64,000 nucleotides of DNA from Desertivirga arenae (GCF_017355785.1 NZ_JAFEWE010000003.1:496001-560000), one strand, 5' to 3'. Numbered from the stretch's first letter, positions 36,531 to 46,593 are shown. The notes: generated from the letters alone by a model not told the origin. Numbers and translations are program-made.

Positions 36531-36941
36531 ATGTCTTTTGTACTAGATGAGATGGACGACTCAGATTCAATTATCAGATTATTTCTACTGGCAATACCAA
36601 TTGCCTGCGTAGCCTGGACTGTAACCCATGAGGAAGTTTTCAGGGAGCCTCGTGAATTCTGCGTTGAGAAATCCCAGAAAAGCAGGCATCTTTTGAAAAG
36701 GAAATTCTTCTATCTGTTTACCTGCGAGTATTGCTTCTCACACTACGTTACAGCACTATTTCTTATAATGACTAACTATCAGCTTCTATTCGACGATTGG
36801 AGGGGTTACATTATAGGAGGCTTTTCACTGGTTTGGATAGCGAATATCTATATGAGCCTTTATGCTATGATCAGGATCGATTTAAAGAAAAACCGCATTG
36901 TGGCGAAAATAGAGGAAAAAAAGGCAGAAGAGTTAGAATGA
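36531..36941 (+). CDS. Hypothetical membrane protein (DUF1360-like pattern)
   Basis: A small protein with three membrane segments: IIRLFLLAIPIACVAWTV, an ALFLIM segment after the CEYCFSHYVT motif, and YIIGGFSLVWIANIYMSLYA. The CxxCxSxxxT pattern resembles DUF1360 proteins, though I cannot confirm membership. The start is uncertain. I use the ATG at 36531 (136 residues). In-frame ATGs at 36474 and 36552 are alternatives. The C-terminus is a Lys/Glu-rich helix. It faces the acyltransferase (E2) gene. Confidence 0.55.
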   Translation: MSFVLDEMDDSDSIIRLFLLAIPIACVAWTVTHEEVFREPREFCVEKSQKSRHLLKRKFFYLFTCEYCFSHYVTALFLIMTNYQLLFDDWRGYIIGGFSLVWIANIYMSLYAMIRIDLKKNRIVAKIEEKKAEELE

Positions 36942-36944
36942 AAA

Positions 36945-36966
36945 AAGGGAGAAAGCTCTCCCTTTG
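36945..36966. terminator. Bidirectional terminator
   Basis: Stem AAAGGGAGA / TCTCCCTTT with a 4-nt AAGC loop, between the convergent DUF1360-like and E2 genes. The A-run 5' flank gives a T run for the minus strand. Confidence 0.65.
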
Positions 36967-36980
36967 ATATTTATAATGAT

Positions 36981-38357
36981 CTAAATTTCTTCGTTAACAT
37001 CCCAGGTTTCAAGGTAATCCGCAACTCGTTTAAGGAATCTTCCTCCAAGAGCTCCATCTACCACCCGGTGGTCGTATGACATCGATAAGTACATTTTATG
37101 TCTTATAGCTATCACATCCCCATGCTCGGTTTCTAATACTGCAGGTTTTTTCTGTATACTACCTACTGCAAGGATTGCAACCTGGGGCTGATTAATCATG
37201 GGCGTTCCCATGATATTGCCGAAGGGGCCTATATTGGTAATAGTAAAAGTTCCGTCCTTCACTTCATCTGGCTGCAGTTTATTGCTGCGAGCACGCTGTG
37301 CAAGGTCATTAACCGCTCTTGTAAGACCTACCAGGTTTAGCTGGTCTGCGTTCTTAATTACCGGAACAATAAGATTTCCACTTGGAAGAGCAGCAGCCAT
37401 CCCAATATTTATATCTCTCTTCTTTATGATCCTTGTGCCGTCTACAGAGACATTGATAAGCGGAAAATCCTTTATAGCCTTTGCTACTGCCTGGATAAAA
37501 ACAGGTGTGAAGGTGATCTTTTGGCCTTCCCTTTTCTCAAAAGATGATTTTATCCGATCCCGCCATTTAACAAGGTTGGTGACATCTGCTTCAACAAAAG
37601 AAGTAACATGAACAGAAACTTCCTTACTCATTACCATGTGCTCTGAAATCAATCGGCGCATACGGTCCATCTCTATGATTTCATCACCTGGTCCAATGGT
37701 TATCATTGGCTGGTGCTCTTTTGATACGCTTCTTTCGATGGGATATTGGTATTCCTGGAAAGTGGTGGGCCCTTCCGTAATTGCGTTTGTTTGGTTTACT
37801 TCCGCTTTTGCAGAAGAAGATTGACCAGATTTTTTTGATTTAACAAATTCAAGCACATCCTGCTTGGTGACTCTACCCTCCGCACCAGTTCCTTCAATAC
37901 CATCTAACTCTTGTTGGGAAAGGCCTTCCTCCGTAGCTATACTTCTTACCAGAGGGGAATAAAAACGGATTCCTTGTTTAGGAGCAGGGGATTTCTGTTC
38001 TGAAGTTTTAAAGCTTCCTGAATTATTAGGAATCATTACATCGGCCCCAGGAAGGTCCTTAATCACAGGAGGATTATTGAAAACTTCTTCAACTTTTTTC
38101 TCTTCTTTATCCTCTCCTTCTGTTCTGATGATCGCGATAACAGAGTTTATTTGAGCTACATCATTATGCTGATAAAGCTGACTAACTAAAACTCCGGCTA
38201 CCGGCGACGGCACTTCTGAATCGACTTTATCTGTCGCAATTTCAACCACAGCTTCGTCTTCCTTTATGGTGTCTCCTGGCTGCTTAAGCCATTTAACGAT
38301 GGTAGCTTCAGCTACGCTCTCTCCCATTTTCGGAAGCAATAATTCGAATTGAGCCAT
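36981..38357 (-). CDS. Dihydrolipoamide acyltransferase (E2) of a 2-oxo acid dehydrogenase complex
   Basis: The ATG at 38357 gives 458 residues. A TTG eight codons upstream is rejected. One lipoyl domain fills residues 1-75, with lipoylated Lys44 in EIATDKVDSEV. A disordered linker, then a peripheral-subunit binding domain (SPLVRSIATEEGLSQQEL), and a catalytic CAT domain follow, with YDHRVVDGALGGRF holding the catalytic His and Asp. Branched-chain or pyruvate specificity is not clear, although the PGDTIKEDE lipoyl context and Bacteroidota habit favour the branched-chain type. No E1 or E3 gene is adjacent. Confidence 0.9.
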   Translation of the reverse strand: MAQFELLLPKMGESVAEATIVKWLKQPGDTIKEDEAVVEIATDKVDSEVPSPVAGVLVSQLYQHNDVAQINSVIAIIRTEGEDKEEKKVEEVFNNPPVIKDLPGADVMIPNNSGSFKTSEQKSPAPKQGIRFYSPLVRSIATEEGLSQQELDGIEGTGAEGRVTKQDVLEFVKSKKSGQSSSAKAEVNQTNAITEGPTTFQEYQYPIERSVSKEHQPMITIGPGDEIIEMDRMRRLISEHMVMSKEVSVHVTSFVEADVTNLVKWRDRIKSSFEKREGQKITFTPVFIQAVAKAIKDFPLINVSVDGTRIIKKRDINIGMAAALPSGNLIVPVIKNADQLNLVGLTRAVNDLAQRARSNKLQPDEVKDGTFTITNIGPFGNIMGTPMINQPQVAILAVGSIQKKPAVLETEHGDVIAIRHKMYLSMSYDHRVVDGALGGRFLKRVADYLETWDVNEEI

Positions 38358-38400
38358 ATTATTGAATAAAGTAGGGTGCAAAAATAAATCTTTTTAACAC

Positions 38401-39648
38401 TTACACATGCTCTTCCTTAAGTAATTTAAAGAGCATAATTAAGGCATTAATTGCAGAGCGTTCAATATTTTGCTGTCTTCTGCTTCCAAACTGAAATTTA
38501 CTTGTAACTACTTTCCTTTTTCCTGCCACTGCTACCCAAACTGTTCCAACGGGTTTTTCTTCAGTTCCACCACCGGGACCTGCAATTCCTGAAATTGCAA
38601 TACTGTAGTCTGGCTCAAAATTGCTGAGTGCACCAAGCGCCATTGCCCTTACTGTTTCCTCGCTTACTGCCCCAAATTGCTCTAGGGTGTTTAACGGGAC
38701 GCCTAATACGGATTGTTTCAATTGATTGGAATAGGTTACTGCTCCTCCCATAAATACCTCGCTTGATCCTGGATGTTGGGTAAAAAGCTGTGAAAGGAAA
38801 CCTCCTGTACAACTCTCTGCAACAGCCACTGTCAGGTTCCTCTCCTTCATGAAATCCATTATAGCTTTCTCCAGAGGCTTATCCTCTGAAGTTACAACAA
38901 AGTCGCCAACAAGAGCAGTAATCTCATCTACATAGATTTTGATTTGATCACGAAGGATTTGTTCGTTTTGGCCATAAGCGCTGAGGCGTAATCTCACCTG
39001 CCCTAGCTTGGGAAGATAGGCCAGCTTTATATGAGCGGGCAAGGCATCCTCCACTGAAGCGATGGCTTCAGCCAGAAAGGATTCCCCTATACCAGCGGTA
39101 AGGATAGTATGATGGACAATAGCCTCAAGATTAAAGTGAGCCTTAATTCTCGGCATTACTTCCCCCTCTACCAGATACATCATTTCAAACGGAACGCCTG
39201 GCATGGACACATATATCTTTCCATTGTTTTCGAACCACATTCCCGGCGCCGTACCGTTCTTATTTAGAAGGACTGTACAGTTCTCCGGGACATCAGCCTG
39301 ACGGATGTTTATATCTAACAGTGGACGATTGTGACGTTTAAAAATACCCGCTACCACCTCAAGGGTTGCAGCATCTCTTTTAAAGCCTACATTAAAATAT
39401 TCTGCAAGCGTTTTTTTAGTAATATCATCCTTAGTAGGTCCTAGCCCACCTGTAATAATAATAATATCTGCCCTTTGTTCAGCTTCTTTTAAACCCTGAA
39501 TGATATGCTGCCTGTCATCAGATATAGAGCTGATTTGTTTTACCCGAACACCAATGGAATTAAGTTGTTGAGCAATCCAGGCTGAATTGGTGTCTACGAT
39601 CTGTCCGATCAGGATCTCATCGCCAATAGTTATTATTTCTGCTTGCAT
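38401..39648 (-). CDS. cinA: CinA-like protein (nicotinamide-nucleotide amidohydrolase)
   Basis: A 415-residue two-domain protein. The N-terminal MoaB-like molybdopterin-binding fold (IGDEILIGQIVDTNSAWIA, TGGLGPTKDD) is an ADP-ribose/COG1058-type pyrophosphatase region. The C-terminal PncC domain (VAESCTGGFLSQLFT, ISGIAGPGGGTEEKPVG) deamidates NMN to nicotinic acid mononucleotide. Length is typical of full CinA. It is coupled to lptD by a one-base TAATG overlap. It takes part in NAD salvage, and in some bacteria in competence. Confidence 0.92.
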   Translation of the reverse strand: MQAEIITIGDEILIGQIVDTNSAWIAQQLNSIGVRVKQISSISDDRQHIIQGLKEAEQRADIIIITGGLGPTKDDITKKTLAEYFNVGFKRDAATLEVVAGIFKRHNRPLLDINIRQADVPENCTVLLNKNGTAPGMWFENNGKIYVSMPGVPFEMMYLVEGEVMPRIKAHFNLEAIVHHTILTAGIGESFLAEAIASVEDALPAHIKLAYLPKLGQVRLRLSAYGQNEQILRDQIKIYVDEITALVGDFVVTSEDKPLEKAIMDFMKERNLTVAVAESCTGGFLSQLFTQHPGSSEVFMGGAVTYSNQLKQSVLGVPLNTLEQFGAVSEETVRAMALGALSNFEPDYSIAISGIAGPGGGTEEKPVGTVWVAVAGKRKVVTSKFQFGSRRQQNIERSAINALIMLFKLLKEEHV

Positions 39649-42260
39649 TATAGAGTGATTGGGTTGTAAGCACTTCTTCTGCTCAATTTCAAATCTTGTA
39701 AAATAGAAGCTCTTACTCTTAAGTCAAAACTATAGCTTTTATATGGACCGAAGGGCACCCAGTTAAAGGACATATCCCAGCAATGGAGATCTCTTGCAAT
39801 AGAAAATGAGGTCATTGTAAAAGTTTTCTGTTCAAAATCCCATCCGGAAGTATACATTACTTTCCACTTAGGCGTAACGCTAAAGTCACCATTAAAATTC
39901 AGTGAATTGACTAGATTATTTTGCGCGCCCAGATTATTATAAGTTTTGGTATAGGTTAAACTATACGTGAAGTTGAACGACCAGGGAATAGTAAAGTCGA
40001 CGAATTGATTAGGGTTGTTCAGGATCGTAGAGATATCCTGTCTCTGCTGCTGACTAATCTGAGGATTCTCTTGTTGTTGCTCGAGGTTCTCCTGTCTTTT
40101 CTTCAACGCTGCAGAGTTGAAATTATACCCCGTACTAAAGGTAAAGGCAGTTAGGCGTGGCAACCTGCCATTACGGAAAGTATAAGCATCGATCTCCCTT
40201 CCATTCGCACCAACTTGATAAGGGTTAAAAGTTCCCCCAAAGTTTAAGCCTAACTTCTGATCAAATAAAGCCGTACGACCACTGAAGGAAATTGGAGAAA
40301 GTTTAAAAGAATCTGCAAGGAAGTTATAGCTTCCTGTGAAGTTCAACCCTTGCAAAATTGGAATCTTTTTGAATGCATTTGCTGTATCACCAGTTGTTTT
40401 AACTTTAGCCTCAATAGTGTTATCCAAGGAGAATGACATACTAGCACTTCGCCCCATGCCCGGAGCAGAAATGCCTGAACCTTCGAATATGGAGTATCTG
40501 GTTGTGGCGCCGGTGGTTGAGTTATAATAAGACCGAAAGAAACCGAAGTTATCAGAGCCGAAGTTCGGGGTATAATTAAAACTTGTAGAAGGAGTAACAA
40601 TATGGCGGATAGCACTAACTTTTCCTTTCTTGAAATTTTTCATTCCATAGAATTTAGTAGACAAACTTCCATTCAGCCCATAATCGAAATTCCTGGCAAA
40701 ACCTCTTACATAACTTGTATCAACTTTTTTTGCTTCTTCATTATAATTATACCGTACCGTTCTAAAAGTCCAGCGTTCATTGTAGCTGGTACCTGTACTA
40801 AATTGCAGATATTTAAGGGGACTGAACGCAATACTGATTGGAATATTCTGGGTAATACCGTTCTGAGCATTCTTAAAACCTTTGTCAAACAGGTCGTACT
40901 CTTTTTCTGTCACACTGTTATTTCCCTGCATGCTGTACCCTACGGAGATCTTTTCATACCATTTCTGCTCACCCGTTCCGTTCTTATTCTCGAAGGGGTT
41001 GAGGGTAGTCATACTCAGGTTGAACGAAGGGAGCTCCAAGTTTACAGTGGAGTTACTAAAGTCCTGGCTACTTCTGGCGCTGGCACTAAAATTAAAAAGA
41101 TTATTCGCGAAAGTCCTTCCATAGTTGATACTGGAAGAAGATTGAGACCGTGTCAATTGATTTACATCATAACTGGCTCCGGCACGACTTTCAGTAAAAT
41201 ACTTTGCGGTCTGGATAGACACGTTAGCTCCAAAGTTTACGCCAGGGTGTGCTGCTGCATTCTGCTGATGTGTCCAACTTAAGCTGAAGTTTTTAGATGG
41301 TTTGTAAGATTCAGTCCCTTCTACTCCTCTGCCTGGCAATGTAGAGCTATAAGCAAAGTTTAAACCTCCGTTAAACTTATAGTTCTTACGATAGCGCACT
41401 GCCAGATTTCCCAAATAAGAGCCCTTACTATAAATGGTTGCCAGAACATCTGCATCCCAATAATCATTAATTCCAAAGTACCAGCCGGTATTCCTTAAAT
41501 AAAAACCTAAAGTACCGTCCTCTCCTACGCTTGGAAAATGGAATCCGGAAGCTCTTTTATTCGTTTTAGGGAAAAATCCAAAAGGTAAAACGGCGGGAAA
41601 AGGGATATCCTCTATCTCCAGATAAGAGGGTCCGCTTACAATCCTCTTCTTAGTAATAATTCCCTTAGAGATGTGAATACCAAAGTGTGGATGAGGAAGG
41701 TTACAGGTACTGTAAACCCCATTTTTAAAAGAAACTTCGTCGTATGGGCTCTTTTTAGAGGTGGCAGCTGAAATGTAACCACCTTCCACTTCGGTAAAAG
41801 AGCTATAGACCAGCCCCTTTTTACTTTCCATATTATAAATCAGGGAATCCGTACTAACCGGAGGTTCTTGTCCTTGCTTAAAAATAGGACGACCACGATA
41901 CTTACCATATTTATCTTTTAGCCCACTGGCGAACATAGCTTTGTTCTTCTGGTCAAGCCTTATAAAATCGGCAGACAATTCCATTTCCTCATAAGAAACA
42001 CGGGCATTTCCATAGAGATAAACAATAGTTCTGTCTATATTGAACCTGATGGAGTCTTCAGCATGATATTCTATTACAGAATTTAAACCAGAAGTAGACT
42101 TTTTTTTCAAAGTATCCGTTAAATTTGCAGTTACCGTATCAGTCTTGCGGGTAATGGGTTTAGGAGTATTTTGTGTCTGTTGTGCATCAAGTTTCATACT
42201 AAATGCAACCATAAAAACCAAAAATACGTATCTCGAGAATATAAAATTGATAGATTCCAA
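39648..42260 (-). CDS. Putative LPS assembly protein LptD (OstA-like outer-membrane protein)
   Basis: An 870-residue outer-membrane protein. A signal peptide (FLVFMVAFSMKLDAQ) is followed by an OstA/LptA-like beta-jellyroll (YLYGNARVSYEEMELSADFI, residues of about 80-100). A long C-terminal beta-barrel follows with aromatic strands. It fits LptD, which inserts lipopolysaccharide into the outer leaflet. The Bacteroidota form differs from E. coli LptD and lacks its typical cysteine pattern here. The start appears to be TTG at 42260, since the first ATG would destroy the signal peptide. It is divergent from the amidase gene. Confidence 0.8.
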   Translation of the reverse strand: MESINFIFSRYVFLVFMVAFSMKLDAQQTQNTPKPITRKTDTVTANLTDTLKKKSTSGLNSVIEYHAEDSIRFNIDRTIVYLYGNARVSYEEMELSADFIRLDQKNKAMFASGLKDKYGKYRGRPIFKQGQEPPVSTDSLIYNMESKKGLVYSSFTEVEGGYISAATSKKSPYDEVSFKNGVYSTCNLPHPHFGIHISKGIITKKRIVSGPSYLEIEDIPFPAVLPFGFFPKTNKRASGFHFPSVGEDGTLGFYLRNTGWYFGINDYWDADVLATIYSKGSYLGNLAVRYRKNYKFNGGLNFAYSSTLPGRGVEGTESYKPSKNFSLSWTHQQNAAAHPGVNFGANVSIQTAKYFTESRAGASYDVNQLTRSQSSSSINYGRTFANNLFNFSASARSSQDFSNSTVNLELPSFNLSMTTLNPFENKNGTGEQKWYEKISVGYSMQGNNSVTEKEYDLFDKGFKNAQNGITQNIPISIAFSPLKYLQFSTGTSYNERWTFRTVRYNYNEEAKKVDTSYVRGFARNFDYGLNGSLSTKFYGMKNFKKGKVSAIRHIVTPSTSFNYTPNFGSDNFGFFRSYYNSTTGATTRYSIFEGSGISAPGMGRSASMSFSLDNTIEAKVKTTGDTANAFKKIPILQGLNFTGSYNFLADSFKLSPISFSGRTALFDQKLGLNFGGTFNPYQVGANGREIDAYTFRNGRLPRLTAFTFSTGYNFNSAALKKRQENLEQQQENPQISQQQRQDISTILNNPNQFVDFTIPWSFNFTYSLTYTKTYNNLGAQNNLVNSLNFNGDFSVTPKWKVMYTSGWDFEQKTFTMTSFSIARDLHCWDMSFNWVPFGPYKSYSFDLRVRASILQDLKLSRRSAYNPITL

Positions 42261-42310
42261 GTGTGATGATGTATATTAATTTTTCAATTAAAAATTACAG
42301 TTCAAATTTA

Positions 42311-43132
42311 ATGAAATTAAAACCATTAAAACGATTCATTATTGCCTTTGCAGCCGTAATGCTGCTGCTTCCCTTCTCATCTTTCTCTAATAACTCCAAC
42401 ATACCCCCCTATCGTATAAAGACTATTGTAATTGACGCAGGGCATGGTGGTGAAGATGGAGCGACGCGGGGAGCAATTGCTAAAGAAAAGGAACTGGCAT
42501 TACAGGTAGCACTCAGGCTTGGGAAAGCAATTGAAGATTCAATGCCGGATGTAAAAGTGGTGTACACACGTACCAGTGATGTATTTGTCCCTCTTTATGA
42601 ACGTGTTGGACTGGCCAATCAGGTTAAAGCAGATCTGTTCATCTCGATCCACTGTAATGATATGCCGAAAAACTTTAAGGGCAGAAGCTCGACGAAAGGT
42701 GTCGAGACCTTTGTATCAGGTTTTCACCGTCTTGATGAGCAAAATAAAGCCATTAAAGATATTGCTACACGTGAAAACGAATCTATCTTATTAGAGAAAG
42801 ATTATAAGAACAACTATGATGGTTACGATCCTAACGATCCGGAAAGTATGATCATTTTTTCTTTAATGAAAAATGCATTCCGGGAGCAGAGCATAAAATT
42901 AGCTTCTTTTATGCAGAACGAGTATGTAAAAGTTGGACGCATAGATCGCGGTGTTAAAGAAAAAGGATTAGCTGTACTGGCACGTGCAGGGATGCCCGCA
43001 GTCCTTACCGAAATTGGTTTTGTATGTAACAAGGAAGAAGAAGAGTACATGGTGTCAGAATATGGTCAAAACGAAATCGTAAATTGTTTGTTAAAAGCAA
43101 TTCAGGGTTATAAGAAGCAGGTAGAGCTTTAA
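42311..43132 (+). CDS. N-acetylmuramoyl-L-alanine amidase
   Basis: The ATG at 42311 gives 273 residues with a signal peptide (FIIAFAAVMLLLPFSSFS). An upstream ATG at 42263 is possible. The Amidase_3 zinc fold shows IDAGHGGEDGATRG (zinc His and neighbouring Glu), FISIHCN (second zinc His) and VLTEIGFVCN (catalytic Glu). It cuts the bond between muramic acid and the stem peptide, as in cell separation. It is divergent from lptD with a ~50 bp shared promoter region, and is followed by the MCE gene 42 bp on. Confidence 0.93.
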   Translation: MKLKPLKRFIIAFAAVMLLLPFSSFSNNSNIPPYRIKTIVIDAGHGGEDGATRGAIAKEKELALQVALRLGKAIEDSMPDVKVVYTRTSDVFVPLYERVGLANQVKADLFISIHCNDMPKNFKGRSSTKGVETFVSGFHRLDEQNKAIKDIATRENESILLEKDYKNNYDGYDPNDPESMIIFSLMKNAFREQSIKLASFMQNEYVKVGRIDRGVKEKGLAVLARAGMPAVLTEIGFVCNKEEEEYMVSEYGQNEIVNCLLKAIQGYKKQVEL

Positions 43133-43174
43133 AAACCTGAAAGGTATACTATATTTGGAAAAATTATTAACGCT

Positions 43175-44119
43175 TTGAAAATAACAAACGAAACTAAAGT
43201 AGGAATATTAGCAGCTGTTGCCATCACTATTTTAATTTTAGGATATAGCTTTTTAAAAGGAAACGACGTTTTTTCGAGAGAAAATGAGTATTACGCCATC
43301 TACGAAAATGTAGAGGGCGTTGCTGTTTCAAAACCAGTATTGGTAAATGGCTATCAAATAGGGCGAGTTTCTAACCTTACCTTGCAACCTAATGGCACAA
43401 TACTCGCCGAGTTTAAAATTAAGCCCGAGTACGAAATCCCTAAGAATACCATTGCGAAAATAGAAAGTACCGACCTGCTTGGCAGTAAAGCAATTGTATT
43501 TGAGCTTGGAGAGGGAGGCGTTTACGCCACAAGCGGGGATACGCTGAAAGCTAATAAATCAAAAGATCTTTTGGAACAGGTGCAGCCTGTACAGAAAAAA
43601 GCTGAACAGATCATTGCGCGTTTAGACTCTATATTGACTTCAGTAGATAATACTATCAGTCCCGAGTTTCAACGTAACTTCAACAGCAGTTTCGCGAGTA
43701 TCGCCAAATCACTTAAGACCCTTGAATCTACTACAATGAAAGTAGATCATATGGTTGGAGCAGAAAGTAGCCGCCTACATGCTATCTTCTCAAATCTGGA
43801 GTCAATTTCAACAAACTTTGCTCAAAACAATAAAAAGATCACGACCATCATGTCGAACATTGAATCCGTGTCTGATCAGTTCGCCAGAGCAAACTTTGAA
43901 ACTACTATTAAAAATGCTGATAAGGCGATAGCAGACCTTCAGACAGCAGTAAACAAGGTAAATACGGGTGAAGGTTCTTTAGGGCAATTACTTAACGACA
44001 AACAACTCTATAATAACCTCAATAGCTCAGCTGAAAATTTAAATAAGCTAATGATAGATCTTAAAGCAAATCCCAAAAGGTACGTGAGTTTTTCAGTATT
44101 CGGTGGTCGCAAAGATTAG
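43175..44119 (+). CDS. MCE (MlaD-like) family protein
   Basis: A 314-residue protein anchored by one N-terminal helix (VGILAAVAITILILGYSFL), with an MCE domain (VSKPVLVNGYQIGRVSNLTL and the YAIYENVEGV block) then a long coiled-coil tail. MCE proteins bind lipids in phospholipid trafficking. The start is a TTG at 43175, because there is no ATG within the first 100 codons and the family N-terminus begins right here. No MlaE or MlaF gene is nearby, so its ABC partners must be encoded elsewhere. It follows the amidase and may share its transcript. Confidence 0.87.
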   Translation: MKITNETKVGILAAVAITILILGYSFLKGNDVFSRENEYYAIYENVEGVAVSKPVLVNGYQIGRVSNLTLQPNGTILAEFKIKPEYEIPKNTIAKIESTDLLGSKAIVFELGEGGVYATSGDTLKANKSKDLLEQVQPVQKKAEQIIARLDSILTSVDNTISPEFQRNFNSSFASIAKSLKTLESTTMKVDHMVGAESSRLHAIFSNLESISTNFAQNNKKITTIMSNIESVSDQFARANFETTIKNADKAIADLQTAVNKVNTGEGSLGQLLNDKQLYNNLNSSAENLNKLMIDLKANPKRYVSFSVFGGRKD

Positions 44120-44131
44120 GTAGAAGATATA

Positions 44132-44186
44132 CGTATAAAAGGAAAGCCCGTTTAGTTTTAAACTAGACGGGCTTTCCTTTTATACG
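44132..44186. terminator. Long near-perfect bidirectional terminator
   Basis: A 28-bp inverted repeat, whose arms begin CGTATAAAAGGAAAGCCCGT, with just one clear internal mismatch and a tight AT centre. It lies between the convergent MCE and rnz genes. T runs follow the GC-rich core on both strands (CTTTCCTTTTAT), which suits termination in both directions. Confidence 0.8.
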
Positions 44187-44197
44187 ATTTCTGATCG

Positions 44198-45109
44198 TTA
44201 CAATTGAAAAACAGTACCTTCAATAGCTAATTTCGAATTAGGAAATACCGTTTGCGCTTCGAGCAGTAAGGGCTCCAACTCTCTGTACCGGGCTGAAAAA
44301 TGGCCAAGAAGTAATTGTTTAGCATTAGCTTTTACAGCTATTTCGGCTGCTTGCAAAGCCGTGGTATGAAAGGTCTCCTGAGCTCTGTCAATCATATCAT
44401 TCATAAATGTCGACTCGTGATAAAGTGTATCAACATCTTTGATAGAATCTAGATATTTCCAATTACAGATGGTATCAGAACAATAGGCGTAAGATCTCGG
44501 CTCGTCCGGATCAGTAGTAAAATCTTCAGATCGATACACCTTTCCATCCATGTCCGTAAAATCTGCACCCCTTTTAAAAAGATGGATTGCTGGTAATGGA
44601 AGATCCAGTGCCTCTACTTTATCCTTTAATAACTTTCGTAAACGCTTTTTCTGGGTAAACTTAAATCCGGTGCAAGGGATACGATGCTCGAGGATAATAG
44701 TTTCTACTATTACATCCTGGTTTTCGAATATCTTTTCCGGAACTTCCGGATTGGTAAAGTAATATTCTATAGGATAACGAATATCAGTCTGTGAGTATTT
44801 AAACTGAATCTCGAGGATCTCTTTTAATTCAGCAGGAGCATAAATAAAAAGAGGCTTCTTTCTTCCGTTCAAATGCATGGAAGAAAGAAGCCCTACAAGA
44901 CCAAGATAATGATCGCCATGTAGATGGCTTATAAAGATATGCTCAATTCGCTGGGCTTTGATACCGTTTCGCAGTAATTGCAGTTGAGTACCTTCACCAC
45001 AGTCTATAAGGAAATATCTCTCATTAATATTTAAAAGCTGTGCGCTTGGATATCTGTTAAAAATTGGGGTAGCTGAACTGCTTCCTAAAATAGTTACATC
45101 AAACCTCAT
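44198..45109 (-). CDS. rnz: Ribonuclease Z
   Basis: A 303-residue metallo-beta-lactamase fold endonuclease that matures tRNA 3' ends. Zinc ligands are His62, His64, Asp66 and His67 in FISHLHGDHYLGL. The DCGEGTQ motif and HTTALQAAEIA match the RNase Z family, as does the later GHFSARYREL. The ATG at 45109 fits. Its 5' neighbour, 16 bp upstream, is the STAS protein on the same strand, so the two form a small operon. Confidence 0.95.
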   Translation of the reverse strand: MRFDVTILGSSSATPIFNRYPSAQLLNINERYFLIDCGEGTQLQLLRNGIKAQRIEHIFISHLHGDHYLGLVGLLSSMHLNGRKKPLFIYAPAELKEILEIQFKYSQTDIRYPIEYYFTNPEVPEKIFENQDVIVETIILEHRIPCTGFKFTQKKRLRKLLKDKVEALDLPLPAIHLFKRGADFTDMDGKVYRSEDFTTDPDEPRSYAYCSDTICNWKYLDSIKDVDTLYHESTFMNDMIDRAQETFHTTALQAAEIAVKANAKQLLLGHFSARYRELEPLLLEAQTVFPNSKLAIEGTVFQL

Positions 45110-45125
45110 GAACTCAGTGAAGCAA

Positions 45126-45503
45126 TTATCTCGCCTCTTTTTTCAGTTCACGTTCAATCTCCTCCATAAAAATCAGATCGATCGCTTCTTCAACAGTAGG
45201 CACTATTGTTAAAACGCTTTCTAATTGTGAAATAGTAATGAGGCGATCAATATTTTCGTTAACGCCGGTAATTATAAAACTACCATCAGCATTTTTACAG
45301 AGGCGGTGACCTACTAACAGGCTACTTAAGCCTGATGAATCAGAGTATTTAACCCCCGAAAGGTCAAGAACTATATTGCGAATCCCCTCTGTATTAATTA
45401 GAATCAACTCCGATTTAAGTTGAGGAGAGATAAGGCTGTTGAGCTTTGCTTCATTCAGCTTAATTAATACGTATTTCTCGTGTTTGTCTACCGTAAATTT
45501 CAT
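45126..45503 (-). CDS. STAS domain protein (anti-sigma factor antagonist-like)
   Basis: The ATG at 45503 gives 125 residues; a TTG five codons upstream is less likely. The STAS fold includes NIVLDLSGVKYSDSSGLSSL, where Ser56/Ser57 is the position phosphorylated in SpoIIAA-like antagonists. The C-terminal part ends in a charged helix. Such proteins act as partners of anti-sigma kinases or as phosphorylation switches. No kinase gene adjoins it. It lies 16 bp upstream of rnz. Confidence 0.85.
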   Translation of the reverse strand: MKFTVDKHEKYVLIKLNEAKLNSLISPQLKSELILINTEGIRNIVLDLSGVKYSDSSGLSSLLVGHRLCKNADGSFIITGVNENIDRLITISQLESVLTIVPTVEEAIDLIFMEEIERELKKEAR

Positions 45504-45645
45504 AGTTACCGTCTGCAATATGCTTTTACAATATTAAAAAATTATTTCTAACGGCACAATTGTTTTTAGTCGCAATTGCCCTTCTGTAGATGATTTTCTT
45601 AATAATATTACAATAATCCCACCAGCCTAAACAATTTTGAAATTC

Positions 45646-46593
45646 TTACCCTAAACGATTAAGACTTTCAAGTATATTATTTTCTACTCTCTTAAGAACT
45701 TCTGAGGCTTCGGCTTTCCTAAAAGCATCGCCTGTTATATGTTCATAAAGCTCTATGTAGCGATCTGAGATGGATTGTATCAAGTCAGGTGTCATCTCTG
45801 GAATGGTTTGACCCTCCTTGCCCTGAAACCCATTTTCAATAAGCCATTTCCTTACAAATTCTTTCGATAATTGCCTTTGAGGTTCACCCTTCGCCTGCAA
45901 CTCTTCGTAACCTTCCTGATAGAAATAGCGTGAAGAATCAGGTGTATGAATTTCATCGATCAAATAGATCCTTCCATCCGCTTTTCCAAATTCATATTTA
46001 GTGTCGACCAGAATTAAACCTCTTTCCTCTGCAATTTCCGTTCCTCTCTGAAATAATTGCCTGGTATACTCTTCTAGTTTCAGATAATCTTCTTCTGTGA
46101 CAATTCCCTTGTTCAGGATCTCTTCACGGGAGATATCTTCATCATGCCCTACAGATGCCTTTGTTGTAGGCGTTATAATTGGCTCCGGAAGCTTATCATT
46201 CTCCTTCAATCCTTCGGGAAGCCTTACTCCACAAACTTGTCTCCTACCAGCTGAATATTCTCTCCAGGCGTGGCCTGCCAGATACCCTCTAATAACCATT
46301 TCAACCTTAAAAGGTTCACAGATTTTACCAATAGTTACAGACGGATCCGGAACATCGATCACCCAATTAGGTACAATATCTTGTGTTGCATTAAGAAACT
46401 TCGCAGCAATCTGATTTAGCACCTGTCCTTTGTAAGGGATAGGCTCAGGTAGTATTACATCAAAAGCTGAAATCCTGTCGCTTACTACCATTACAAGATA
46501 GCTATCAGAGATAGTATATACATCCCTAACTTTTCCTTTATAATAATTGGTCTGACCCGGAAATTTGAAGTTTGTTTCTTTTATTGCCGACAT
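45646..46593 (-). CDS. purC: Phosphoribosylaminoimidazole-succinocarboxamide synthase
   Basis: A 315-residue SAICAR synthetase, the enzyme joining aspartate to CAIR in purine biosynthesis. The phosphate loop [26 protein letters not shown] and the ATP-site VDTKYEFG are intact, as is [10 protein letters not shown]. The length of about 315 residues is the longer PurC form common in Bacteroidota and yeast rather than the 237-residue E. coli form. A strongly repetitive 4-bp tract lies just upstream of its start. Confidence 0.95.
   Translation of the reverse strand: MSAIKETNFKFPGQTNYYKGKVRDVYTISDSYLVMVVSDRISAFDVILPEPIPYKGQVLNQIAAKFLNATQDIVPNWVIDVPDPSVTIGKICEPFKVEMVIRGYLAGHAWREYSAGRRQVCGVRLPEGLKENDKLPEPIITPTTKASVGHDEDISREEILNKGIVTEEDYLKLEEYTRQLFQRGTEIAEERGLILVDTKYEFGKADGRIYLIDEIHTPDSSRYFYQEGYEELQAKGEPQRQLSKEFVRKWLIENGFQGKEGQTIPEMTPDLIQSISDRYIELYEHITGDAFRKAEASEVLKRVENNILESLNRLG

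Noticed and set aside
40602-41282. 226-codon frame antisense to lptD
   Set aside because: It lies wholly inside the lptD barrel region, has no recognisable domain and looks like a shadow frame.
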